17,404 nt of DNA, from contig JAFDDW010000005.1 in the NCBI GenBank assembly GCA_019310665.1, positions 1 to 17,404 of the forward strand, given 5' to 3'. A model generated the notes under the pieces. It was not told the DNA's origin. It was given only the letters and a program-made list of their open reading frames with translations, and made no database searches. Shown piece by piece: positions 1-7,126 of this stretch. Position 1 is the first letter of the stretch; each line of letters opens with the position of its first letter. Source of the DNA: Deltaproteobacteria bacterium (GTDB taxonomy: Bacteria > Desulfobacterota > Desulfobacteria > Desulfobacterales > JAFDCJ01). The position numbers and the translations under genes were made by a program.

Positions 1-2791
1 TTTTAAACAGCCAGCCCAGGACACCGAGTTTTCTTAAACCGGGGATACCCTTCTCTCCGTAAGTGATGGTGGATTTCACGATACCGCCGATGACAATGGT
101 ATCGCCGTCATCCACCAGAAGTTCCGTTTCAGCCTCGTTGGTGGACAGGGCCGGCTGATCGGCAGTCTGATCGACCACGTCGTTTTTGGTGACAAATATC
201 TTCATGACAATGCGGTCATCCGGTGTAATGTTGGGCGTAACTTCCAGCAGCAAATCCACATTTTTAAAGCGCACCGTGGCGTTACCCGAGGAATCCCGTT
301 CCAGGTAGGGCACTTCCAGACCCTGTTTGATTCTGGCCTTCTTGTTATCCAGGGTCACGACTTTGGGCGATGAAATGATGTTGCTTTTGCCTTCGGTTTC
401 ACTGGCTATCAGCTTGGCATCAATAATTGAAAACGGGGTCCCTTTCAGTTTCTGGAAAGAGCCGCCAATCACAGCCGATGGAATGGTGGCCGGCAAATTA
501 CTTGCGAACCCGAAAAAATCCAACGTGTTGCTACCGGATAACACATCGCCTAGAGTTATTTCACCCCAGTCAAAGCCAAGCTCTCTTGAAAAATTGGTGT
601 TGGCCTCGACGATTCGGGCCTCGATGATCACCTGGGGCGTTACCTGGTCGATGATGTCAACAATCTGCCGGGCCTGCGCGATCTTATCAGCGGTATCGGT
701 GATGATCAGTTGATTGTTGCGGGTATCCACGCTGACTTTACCGCGGGTTGGCGTAAGGATCGGTTTGACGTGCGGCAGTATTTCCGTCTTGGCATTGGAG
801 TAATTGATGGGAATGTACTCGGTCACCAGCGGTTCGAGGGATTTTTGCTGCTTTATAGCGGCCTGGGTGGCCTTGGCCCGGGCCTGTCTGAGCTTTTCCT
901 CCTGAGCCAGGGTGTTGAGGGTGGCGATGCGGACAATGTCGCCTTCTATGATCACACCCAGTTTATTCATTCTCAGCACCAGATCGAGAACCTGATCCCA
1001 GGGTACCGGTTTTTCGAGCGTCAGCGTAACCTTGCCGGTGACATTTTTGTCAATGGCGAAGTTTTTATTGCTGATTTCCCTTAAAATTCGAAAAACGTTT
1101 TTTATATCGGTATCGAAAAAATCAAGGGCGATTTTTTCGCCGGTGTATTTTTGTCCCGGGACAGCGACGCCTGACAAACGATCGGCCAGTGACATCTCCT
1201 CTTTTGCAATTATTTTTTGATCCTGGCCGGCAGCGGTCGCAATCGTGGTTTTAGCGGCGGCGGCCGGTGATTTTTTTCCGGGGGGGGCGGCAGGATCGGC
1301 CAGCACCTTTTTCCAGGCCGGGAGCTTGGCATCTTCATAGGGCCTGGGCGGTATTTTGGAGGGCGAAAAGGTGACCCGGATGACATTGTCGGTTTGCTTG
1401 ACAAAATAAGGAACTGCTTCCCGCAGTTCAATTAAGACCATCGTTTCCTTGGCTTTTGGTTGTTGGGTGGGAGTAATGCGATCCACCGCACTTTGAAAAC
1501 GGGTGGTGATCAAAGCCCGTTTGCGGTACTCGGGCAAGCGGGTCTCCAAAAGCTGCAGTTGTAGCCTTTTGTCAGTGATCTTAGTGAGTTGGTACTCAAC
1601 CGGTCGCGTAGTTCCGACACTGAGGGTGGACTTGCCGGCTTCTTCGATCGAAAAGTCGATGCGATTCAACCAGGCGGGTTGGTCGGATTTGACCGCTGTG
1701 GTTTTTGCGGCCGTCGTTGATTCTGCGGCAGCCGGCTTGGCGGCAGCAGCGTCCGTTGATTCCTTTTCCGGAGCCTGGGCGGCAGGCGGCTTGGCGGCAG
1801 CAGCGTCCGCTGATTCCTTTTCCGGAGCCTGGGCGGCAGGCGGCTTGGCGGCAGCAGCATCCGCTGATTCCTTTTCCGGAGCCTGGGCGGCAGCCGGTTT
1901 GGCTTCTTGTTTGGGTGTTGGTTTAGGTGTCTGTCCCACATAAATCAACAGCCCATTGTCCACCGGAGTAGCCGAATATTTGTTTAGATAGGCTTTTTTG
2001 GTTTCCAGTACGATCCGGACCTTGTCCGCATGACCGAAATGGCGTATCCTGGTAACCCAGTCTGATTTAACAACGATGCGCTGTTCGCCCTTGTAAGGGC
2101 TTTTAAGACCATACAGGTCAAAAACGATGCGCGGCGGAGTTTCTTTGATCGTAAAGGCTTTATAGTTTTTGATGGTCCCGTTTGCTTTAATATTGATGGC
2201 GATATTTTTTTTCAGCGGTGTGGTGCCAATCGCGGTTATGCGGGTAGCAGGGGGAGCCATCTTTTTTTCCAGTTCCGGTTCCGGTTCCAGTCCTTTGTCG
2301 GCTGTTTGCGCTTGAGCATCCGGGGATGATATTTCTGCAGCCGGTTGGCCGCTTTTGGGAAAAGAAATGTGAATTCCGGTCTCATCCGGCATGATGTTAT
2401 AGGGAAGATCCTTTTTCAGCGCGATAAATATTCGCGATGTGGTTCCGTCCTCTTCAATCTGGGTCGCCCTGATAGAACTAATCGTTTCGTTTTCCGGCGG
2501 ATAATAAACTTCTTTGATATTGTCCAGGGCTGTTTCAGGGAAGTGAAAAAGAACTCCCAGAGGAAATACCTGTTTGATCGCCGTGTAGGTCAGCGTCTGG
2601 CCGCTTTTTACGGTAACAATCATGGCCTCGGCGTCTTCGCTGGTGGTAAGGTCGGTGATCAGTTTGTTTTCCCCGGCGGATTTAACATTGGCCGTGTTTT
2701 GGGAGGCGCATCCTGCCATCAGTAAGGTGATACTGATTAAGATGACACCCCCGCGAAGGGGTCTAGCTAGTTTGGTTATGATATCAAGCAT
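1..2791 (-). CDS. pilQ: Type IV pilus secretin PilQ (partial, C-terminus off the left edge)
   Basis: Outer-membrane secretin that forms the exit channel for the type IV pilus. About 930 residues are visible. Order: signal peptide with lipobox LMAGC (Cys28); three AMIN-like regions at about 36-115, 185-283 and 371-483, which in the family bind peptidoglycan; a Pro/Ala/Glu linker with three 18-residue repeats (about 299-353); a Secretin_TonB short N-terminal domain (about 550-615); a Secretin_N domain; then the secretin beta-domain beginning near VIIEARIVEA. The visible end reads GIPGLRKLGVLGWLFK, the conserved motif shortly before the secretin C-terminus, so only a few dozen residues are missing. 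The ATG at 2791 has a GGAG 9 nt upstream and begins 1 nt after the pilP stop, which suggests translational coupling. It is the last visible gene of the pilM-Q operon. The lipoprotein signal is notable for a secretin. Confidence 0.96.
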   Translation of the reverse strand, partial: MLDIITKLARPLRGGVILISITLLMAGCASQNTANVKSAGENKLITDLTTSEDAEAMIVTVKSGQTLTYTAIKQVFPLGVLFHFPETALDNIKEVYYPPENETISSIRATQIEEDGTTSRIFIALKKDLPYNIMPDETGIHISFPKSGQPAAEISSPDAQAQTADKGLEPEPELEKKMAPPATRITAIGTTPLKKNIAINIKANGTIKNYKAFTIKETPPRIVFDLYGLKSPYKGEQRIVVKSDWVTRIRHFGHADKVRIVLETKKAYLNKYSATPVDNGLLIYVGQTPKPTPKQEAKPAAAQAPEKESADAAAAKPPAAQAPEKESADAAAAKPPAAQAPEKESTDAAAAKPAAAESTTAAKTTAVKSDQPAWLNRIDFSIEEAGKSTLSVGTTRPVEYQLTKITDKRLQLQLLETRLPEYRKRALITTRFQSAVDRITPTQQPKAKETMVLIELREAVPYFVKQTDNVIRVTFSPSKIPPRPYEDAKLPAWKKVLADPAAPPGKKSPAAAAKTTIATAAGQDQKIIAKEEMSLADRLSGVAVPGQKYTGEKIALDFFDTDIKNVFRILREISNKNFAIDKNVTGKVTLTLEKPVPWDQVLDLVLRMNKLGVIIEGDIVRIATLNTLAQEEKLRQARAKATQAAIKQQKSLEPLVTEYIPINYSNAKTEILPHVKPILTPTRGKVSVDTRNNQLIITDTADKIAQARQIVDIIDQVTPQVIIEARIVEANTNFSRELGFDWGEITLGDVLSGSNTLDFFGFASNLPATIPSAVIGGSFQKLKGTPFSIIDAKLIASETEGKSNIISSPKVVTLDNKKARIKQGLEVPYLERDSSGNATVRFKNVDLLLEVTPNITPDDRIVMKIFVTKNDVVDQTADQPALSTNEAETELLVDDGDTIVIGGIVKSTITYGEKGIPGLRKLGVLGWLFK
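1734..1895 (-). repeat. Three tandem 54-nt repeats inside pilQ
   Basis: Three in-frame copies start at 1734, 1788 and 1842 with a period of exactly 54 nt and differ at only one or two bases. Each encodes the 18-residue unit KPPAAQAPEKESADAAAA. They lie in the flexible linker between AMIN-like domains, so copy-number change would alter linker length without a frameshift. The near identity points to recent duplication. Confidence 0.95.
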
Positions 2792-2792
2792 C

Positions 2793-3644
2793 TTAAAACA
2801 CTCCAGGGGGTTTGGGAAGTTTGATTTCTCTGTGACGGGTTGTGATTTTTCCGAATACATCTTCGAATTCTTCCTCAACAATAACTTTCTCTTTTTTGAT
2901 CTTAACGACTTTGCCTGAATTGGTTCCAATATAGGTACCCTTTTTTATTACATACCCTCTACCCGAGGCTTCTTCCACCAGGGCCCGGTTGCCGCTGGAT
3001 GCCAGAATAATCCCAACCAGCTTCAGTTGACTTAAATCAAGGCGCTCCAAGGGTGTTTGCGGTATTCTCTTTTTTCGTTTCTGTTTCTTAATCGCAACCG
3101 GTTTATCCTGGAATAGCGGCGCGAAGGGATCGATTTTTCCGGTGGGATCATATTGGGCTGGAATACCGGTTGCCCCTTGGGGCGCCACTGATGTGGCGGC
3201 GATCAATTTACGGCCGGCTTTAAACTTATTAGCGGCGGCCGGTTGTTGAACTTGAGCCGGCGGCTTTATGCCCGAAATATCTGATTTAGGTTTAATCGCC
3301 GGTTTTTTCTTTTCCAAGGGTTGCGTTTCAACCTTTTTGGCGATCAAAGGCGGTTTGTCGGATCCGTTTTTAGCAATCGGCTGCTTCTTGATTTCAACCG
3401 GGGTCTTTTCGACCTTGGCCGGTGCGATCATTTTTTCAGATTTGGCAGCCTTGGGCGCTTTTGCAGTGCGAACCGTCTTCTTCTTGCGGACCTTGGCGGT
3501 TTGCTTTTCCTCAGCGACTATTTTTTTACGGACCACCTTGGGCTTGGCGGGCGGCTCGGTGACGCTGTTACAGCCCCAGAGAAAAAGAACAATACAAATT
3601 GTGCTGATTAAATATCGGATGGTCACAGGATTTCTTCCCATCAT
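2793..3644 (-). CDS. pilP: Type IV pilus lipoprotein PilP
   Basis: Inner-membrane lipoprotein linking the PilN/PilO complex to the PilQ secretin. The 283-residue product has a signal peptide ending in a lipobox-like FLWGC (Cys25). A long, disordered Lys/Pro/Ala-rich stretch follows (about 30-160). The C-terminal PilP beta-domain (about 165-283) contains IDPFAPLF, then LERLDLSQLKLVGII and a compact beta-sandwich with GYVIKKGTYIG, all typical of the family. Position 3644 is preferred over the adjacent second ATG because AGGT lies 9 nt upstream of it. The gene starts 45 nt after pilO and stops 1 nt before pilQ. It is longer than most PilP proteins because of the basic linker, which may span the periplasm toward PilQ (inference). 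Confidence 0.93.
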   Translation of the reverse strand: MMGRNPVTIRYLISTICIVLFLWGCNSVTEPPAKPKVVRKKIVAEEKQTAKVRKKKTVRTAKAPKAAKSEKMIAPAKVEKTPVEIKKQPIAKNGSDKPPLIAKKVETQPLEKKKPAIKPKSDISGIKPPAQVQQPAAANKFKAGRKLIAATSVAPQGATGIPAQYDPTGKIDPFAPLFQDKPVAIKKQKRKKRIPQTPLERLDLSQLKLVGIILASSGNRALVEEASGRGYVIKKGTYIGTNSGKVVKIKKEKVIVEEEFEDVFGKITTRHREIKLPKPPGVF

Positions 3645-3689
3645 TGCTGGTTTACCTGGTTAGAAAATATCGGCTTATTACTAGTTCCG

Positions 3690-4331
3690 TCATTTTTTCT
3701 TCTTCTTTTTCTTTTTCTTTTTCTTCTTGGGCGGCTCGTCAAGGAATTTATAGGTGACGGCCGTACATTTGGCTAGGAGCTCGCCGGCAGCCTTGCCCTT
3801 GCCTTTGGCCCGGGTCATCTGAATATTTGTTATGTTTACAATTCTATTTAAACGTGCCACCTGGTCAAAGAAGATGGCCAGGTTGTGATAGTCCCCCCTC
3901 AGGCTCATGGCCACGGGGATCTCAGCATAGAATTCCTTTTTCTTTTCTTTTTTGGGCTCAAAAAGTAAGAATTCCAGACCGACTTGCTGGCCAGAGTCCG
4001 AAATGGCAGTCAGCAAAGAGGGGATCTCCTTTGTTTCAGGCAGTTTTTTCATCGCCATATTGAATTGGGCCTCAGCTTCTTTCATTTTGGCCTGGAATTT
4101 TTTTAAATCGGCGGCATTTCGTTTAGCGGTTGATAGTTTTTGTTCCAAATCGGTCAGTTGTTTTTTTAAGGAATTGATCTTCTCATATTTTGGCAAATAC
4201 AAAAAATAAATGAAAATTCCCGCAATCACCACAAAGGATCCCACAGATATAATTATCCTCTGTACTTGGGATAAACTTTCAATTTTTTCCAAAAAAGGTT
4301 CGATCGATTTTGCAATACCTTTTTTTTCCAT
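3690..4331 (-). CDS. pilO: Type IV pilus inner-membrane protein PilO
   Basis: Bitopic inner-membrane protein that pairs with PilN in the pilus alignment complex. The 213 residues show a short cytoplasmic N-terminus, one membrane helix (about 25-46), a periplasmic coiled coil (about 47-95) and a PilO ferredoxin-like domain (about 100-200, with PVAMSLRGDYHNLAIFFDQVARLNRIVNI in two adjoining parts). The protein ends in an uninterrupted run of 12 lysines (202-213) directly before the stop, which is unusual. The start codon overlaps the pilN stop by 1 nt (TAATG), implying translational re-initiation. A 45-nt gap precedes pilP. The A-rich lysine codons are a possible ribosome-slippage site. Confidence 0.94.
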   Translation of the reverse strand: MEKKGIAKSIEPFLEKIESLSQVQRIIISVGSFVVIAGIFIYFLYLPKYEKINSLKKQLTDLEQKLSTAKRNAADLKKFQAKMKEAEAQFNMAMKKLPETKEIPSLLTAISDSGQQVGLEFLLFEPKKEKKKEFYAEIPVAMSLRGDYHNLAIFFDQVARLNRIVNITNIQMTRAKGKGKAAGELLAKCTAVTYKFLDEPPKKKKKKKKKKKK

Positions 4332-4933
4332 TATTTCTTAGCCTTAGCTTTCGCAGGTTTTTTCTTATTTGCTGGTTTCTTTAACGGCTTCTTGATACAA
4401 ACAATACTGAAGGTTTTAAAATTGGCCTTAACGCCCTTTTTCTTCTTGGCGCGCTTGAGTGTTTTTAAATCCACCTTACTAAAAAGACCCGAATTTTCCA
4501 GGCGGATCATAAAATCAGCTACGGTTGTGTTGTCCAAAGCAACGCCGGAGATTTGGACCTTTTTCCCCCTGGTATTCAGGCGGGTGAACCACATACGTTT
4601 GGGCACGATTACCCGGGTCATGGTATCCAACAGCTTGACAGGTACAAAGCGATTGGCTTCCAGGGTATCCATGACCGCCAATTTTTTCTTCAGGTTATTA
4701 AGCTTTTTCTTAATCTGGGCAATTTCTTTATTAATTTTTTCATATTTTCCCAGTGCAGCTTTAGTAGTTTTAATGCTGGCATCCAGGTTGCCGATTTTGC
4801 TGTTTAGACTAAAATTGTAATAAAATAAGATGATCAGCAAAAATGCCAAGGAAAGCAGAAAGATGGAGATTTGGCGACGTATGTTTTCTTTTTTGCGGGC
4901 GGCCCGGAAAGGCAGCAGGTTAATTCTTATCAT
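4331..4933 (-). CDS. pilN: Type IV pilus inner-membrane protein PilN
   Basis: Bitopic inner-membrane partner of PilO. Its cytoplasmic N-terminus docks onto PilM. The 200-residue protein starts MIRINLLPFR, the conserved INLLP motif (4-8) that inserts into PilM. A membrane helix (about 22-41), a coiled coil (about 45-95) and a periplasmic PilN domain (about 100-180) follow. The C-terminus is very Lys/Ala/Pro-rich (about 180-200), matching the basic tail of PilO. The ATG overlaps the pilM stop by 4 nt (ATGA), and the stop overlaps the pilO start by 1 nt, so pilM-N-O are translationally coupled. Confidence 0.95.
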   Translation of the reverse strand: MIRINLLPFRAARKKENIRRQISIFLLSLAFLLIILFYYNFSLNSKIGNLDASIKTTKAALGKYEKINKEIAQIKKKLNNLKKKLAVMDTLEANRFVPVKLLDTMTRVIVPKRMWFTRLNTRGKKVQISGVALDNTTVADFMIRLENSGLFSKVDLKTLKRAKKKKGVKANFKTFSIVCIKKPLKKPANKKKPAKAKAKK

Positions 4934-5985
4934 TTGTCACCCACTTTTCTCATTGCAAGGCCCATACAGATAGCTGCCTGGGGTGCAACCTGTTTAATAA
5001 ATGCGTCGTCCAGCTTTTTATTTTCAATATGAAAATTTTGAAAGGGATTAATTATCTCAACCTCAGTCGATGCCTCGGTGGCAAGAAGTTTACGAAATTC
5101 GGCAATGTTGGCGCCACCGCCACTGAGAATAATACGCTTAATCTGGTCGTCCGGGTAAGTGGAGTAGAAAAAGTCAAGCGCGCGTCTTATTTCCGTGCAC
5201 CAATCGGCTACCACAGATGAAACAATGCCTTTTAAGTCATCCGGCGAGAGTTTATCCGGTGTATTTCCATATTTCAGTTGCTCGGCCTCTTCAAAAGAGC
5301 ACTCGATTAACGACATTATTTTCTGGTTGATTTGTCCGCATCCCAGGGAAACGTCTCGCATGAAAACCGATGCTGCGTTTTTCAGGATGTTCAAAGATGT
5401 CTTGCTGGCACCGATATCAATGAGGGCAACGTCTTGGTTTTGAGCATCATAGCTGGCCTCAAAACTGTTTTGCAGGGCGAATGATTCGACATCGATGATG
5501 CAAGGGTTGAGTCCGGCCAAATTCATTAGGTTGATATAGTCATCAAGCATTTCTTTTTTGGCCGCCACCAGAAATACATTCATCTGATTCGGGTTGGATT
5601 CGCTTTCTCCCAATATTTGAAAATCAAGATTAACGTCGCTGATATCAAAGGGGATGTATTGCTCGGCCTCGAAATGAATAGTTTCCTGCAGCTGTTCTTC
5701 CGCCATGGTTTGAACGACGATCTTTTTAACAATCACCGAATAACCGCCGATAGACACGGCCACATTGTTCTCATTGAAGCCGCTGGATTTAAATAACTGC
5801 TGGAGTGATTCGGCGACGGTTTCCGGGTTGTTAATCGTGCCCTCTTCGATGGCCCCGTGAGCAATGTCAATCATGCCAAAATTCTTTAGTGTGCCGCCGT
5901 GCTTGGTTTCTACGATTTCAGCTGCCTTTATGGATCCGGAGCCGATATCCAAACCGATGAGATGATCTTTTTTTCCAAAAGCCAT
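4930..5985 (-). CDS. pilM: Type IV pilus assembly protein PilM (actin-like ATPase)
   Basis: Cytoplasmic actin/FtsA-fold protein that binds the PilN N-terminus and anchors the alignment complex. The 351 residues contain the first phosphate-binding loop LDIGSGSIK (12-20), a second one in ALIDIGASKTSLNIL and the nucleotide-contacting segment RIILSGGGANIAEF. Length matches the family. AAGGA at 6003-5999, inside the end of the upstream regulator gene, is the only visible ribosome-binding sequence and sits 13 nt from the ATG, a long spacing. Translation may therefore depend partly on coupling to the regulator, whose stop lies 9 nt upstream. It is the first structural gene of the pilMNOPQ cluster. 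Confidence 0.96.
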   Translation of the reverse strand: MAFGKKDHLIGLDIGSGSIKAAEIVETKHGGTLKNFGMIDIAHGAIEEGTINNPETVAESLQQLFKSSGFNENNVAVSIGGYSVIVKKIVVQTMAEEQLQETIHFEAEQYIPFDISDVNLDFQILGESESNPNQMNVFLVAAKKEMLDDYINLMNLAGLNPCIIDVESFALQNSFEASYDAQNQDVALIDIGASKTSLNILKNAASVFMRDVSLGCGQINQKIMSLIECSFEEAEQLKYGNTPDKLSPDDLKGIVSSVVADWCTEIRRALDFFYSTYPDDQIKRIILSGGGANIAEFRKLLATEASTEVEIINPFQNFHIENKKLDDAFIKQVAPQAAICMGLAMRKVGDK

Positions 5986-5994
5986 GAGAGATGT

Positions 5995-6192
5995 TTAATC
6001 CTTAAAAATTTTATGTTTGTCTGCCGGTTTTAAGCCCAGTGCCAGGAGAATCTTGCGTTTGGTATCCATACGGCAGGGCAGGCCTTTCTCGATCCTGGTA
6101 ATCGTGATCGGAGAGACATTCGCCCGCCTGGCCAGTTCGGCTTTGCTCATCAACATAGATTCTCTGGTTTCATTTAAACTGTTTACGCTCAT
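5995..6192 (-). CDS. Small XRE/Cro-type helix-turn-helix regulator heading the pil operon
   Basis: A 65-residue protein that is essentially one helix-turn-helix. The segment MSKAELARRANVSPITITRIEKG (in two adjoining pieces, about 15-37) has the pattern of XRE/Cro DNA-binding domains, with the turn at ANVSP. KRKILLALGLKP follows as the usual helix after the HTH. There is no effector or oligomerisation domain. The ATG at 6192 has no strong Shine-Dalgarno sequence; internal ATGs at residues 13 and 15 would still keep the whole HTH. The stop is 9 nt before pilM, so it is almost certainly co-transcribed. Two TTATATATAA palindromes upstream (6323-6353) are candidate binding sites. Autoregulation of the pil operon is inferred, not shown. 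Confidence 0.85.
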   Translation of the reverse strand: MSVNSLNETRESMLMSKAELARRANVSPITITRIEKGLPCRMDTKRKILLALGLKPADKHKIFKD

Positions 6193-6322
6193 AGATTTGG
6201 TGGTCCGATGTCGAACGATAAAAAATGGTTTGATTTTAGCCCCCCCCTAACTGAAAAACGTTCAAAAATTGAGAGGTGCATTAATAAATGATCGCATATT
6301 ATTGCCCGCTAGTCAAATATAA

Positions 6323-6353
6323 TTATATATAATTTACATATAGTTATATATAA
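6323..6353. promoter_or_regulatory. Twin TTATATATAA palindromes, candidate operator
   Basis: The perfect palindrome TTATATATAA occurs at 6323-6332 and again at 6344-6353, exactly 21 bp apart (two helical turns). The first copy extends to a 14-bp palindrome. Both lie about 130-160 bp upstream of the small XRE-type regulator. Such spacing is typical of dimer sites on one DNA face, so this may be an operator for that regulator. The block is highly AT-rich, so promoter elements or DNA curvature are alternatives. Confidence 0.5.
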
Positions 6354-6552
6354 TTACATTATATGGTACTATTGATTTTTCGGAGTTACCATATCTAGTG
6401 GAGTAAGGAATTAGGTTATTTGCCGGCTCCCTCCGGCGTTGGACAGGTTTGGCCGGTTACAACAGATCGTTTTTTAAGTGTTGACCGCTCACTATTCGAG
6501 TAAAGGGATTACCCGACACAGGGGGTACCCCGTGCTATACATCTCTAAACTT

Positions 6553-6568
6553 TGCAAGTTCTGCGCCA
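6553..6568 (-). promoter_or_regulatory. Candidate sigma-54 promoter directed toward the pil operon
   Basis: On the minus strand the sequence reads TGGCGCAGAACTTGCA. It matches the sigma-54 consensus TGGCAC-R-N4-TTGCW at all but one position, with the required 12-nt offset between the -24 GG and the -12 GC. Transcription would start near 6542 and run toward the XRE regulator and pilMNOPQ, leaving a leader of about 350 nt. A sigma-54 activator gene sits nearby at 8698-10080. A match alone is not proof; no enhancer repeats were identified. Confidence 0.45.
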
Positions 6569-6882
6569 TATCCGGCAACAATTTCGGCAAATGGCTCACA
6601 AAACTTTCATTTTAATTAAATATGTTTATTTTCAATAGATTAGAGCTGGTTTGCGATGCAGTTTATCTGCTGGGAATAAGTATCAACATTTTGTTATAAC
6701 CGTTTTGCTTTGTATATTCCTGAAAAAGCGTCAATATTTTATACTATCGGTTCCGGCGATACAGACTTGAGAGAAAAAGCTTTAAATTGACCCTAAAAAC
6801 GGGTATCCTAATGTGGCTTGGTGCATCCTAGCCCGGACAAGCTGGAAAATGCCTTGTGAGCTAAAATGCCTGAGCGAAGAAA

Positions 6883-6917
6883 TGCCTAAAGTGCCTAAAT
6901 TGCCTAAAATGCCTAAA
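6883..6917 (+). repeat. Tandem TGCCTAAA array, left arm
   Basis: Four perfect copies of TGCCTAAA begin at 6883, 6892, 6901 and 6910, a strict 9-nt period with one variable base between units. Isolated TGCCT words also occur just upstream (6849, 6867). It is the inverted counterpart of the array at 7051-7086. Confidence 0.9.
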
Positions 6918-7050
6918 GTAAATGTATTCTATCGATTTTATGAAATTAGAAACTCACGGTAAGTTATCATTTCATTGTTCTGATTTCTGGTCTCTCATAC
7001 GGCCAGCATCAACGACTTATAAAAAAGACGGAGCGAAGCGACGCCATAAT

Positions 7051-7086
7051 TTTAGGCATTTTAGGCACTTTAGTGCATTTTAGGCA
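7051..7086 (-). repeat. Tandem TGCCTAAA array, right arm (inverted)
   Basis: Perfect TTTAGGCA units begin at 7051, 7060 and 7079, with a degenerate unit (TTTAGTGCA) at 7069. The arm is complementary to the array at 6883-6917 over about 38 nt, with one bulge and a few mismatches. It ends about 40 nt before the kinase start codon, so an RNA hairpin formed by the two arms would lie in the kinase leader. Confidence 0.9.
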
Positions 7087-7126
7087 TTCTGTTTTAACGA
7101 CCTAATAAATATCGGGAACTTTGTCT

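Larger units (their letters stand above)
6193..7126. other. Long intergenic region between the pil operon and the sensor kinase
   Basis: About 930 nt between divergently read genes. No reading frame of convincing length or composition is seen on either strand. Contents from left to right: a C8 run near 6240; a very AT-rich block with twin palindromes (about 6313-6365); a small GC-rich hairpin (GCCGG/CCGGC near 6424-6439); a GGGGTACCCC palindrome near 6521-6532; a sigma-54 promoter-like sequence on the minus strand (6553-6568); and inverted TGCCTAAA arrays (6883-7087). It presumably holds the promoters for both flanking transcription units. Confidence 0.8.

Noticed and set aside
1734..1895. 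Repeats in pilQ as a CRISPR array
   Set aside because: The units are directly abutting with no unique spacers and keep the coding frame.
327..1943. Several open plus-strand frames across the left 2 kb, including an Ala/Ser-rich one at 1503-1943
   Set aside because: They lie opposite the secretin gene, whose minus-strand frame is continuous with all secretin motifs. The Ala-rich frame is simply the antisense of the 54-nt repeats.
6492..6599. GTG-start minus-strand frame of 35 codons in the long gap (starts VSHLPKLLPDMAQ)
   Set aside because: It is short, has no ribosome-binding site and covers the sigma-54-like sequence. A repeat fragment or chance frame is likelier; genome self-comparison would decide.
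6420..6610. Possible c-di-GMP or other riboswitch in the pil leader
   Set aside because: Small hairpins are present, but none of the conserved GEMM core words were found on either strand.
6790..6840. Plus-strand sigma-54 promoter at TGGCTTGGTGC before the kinase
   Set aside because: The spacing between GG and GC is 8 nt instead of 12, so it does not fit the sigma-54 element.
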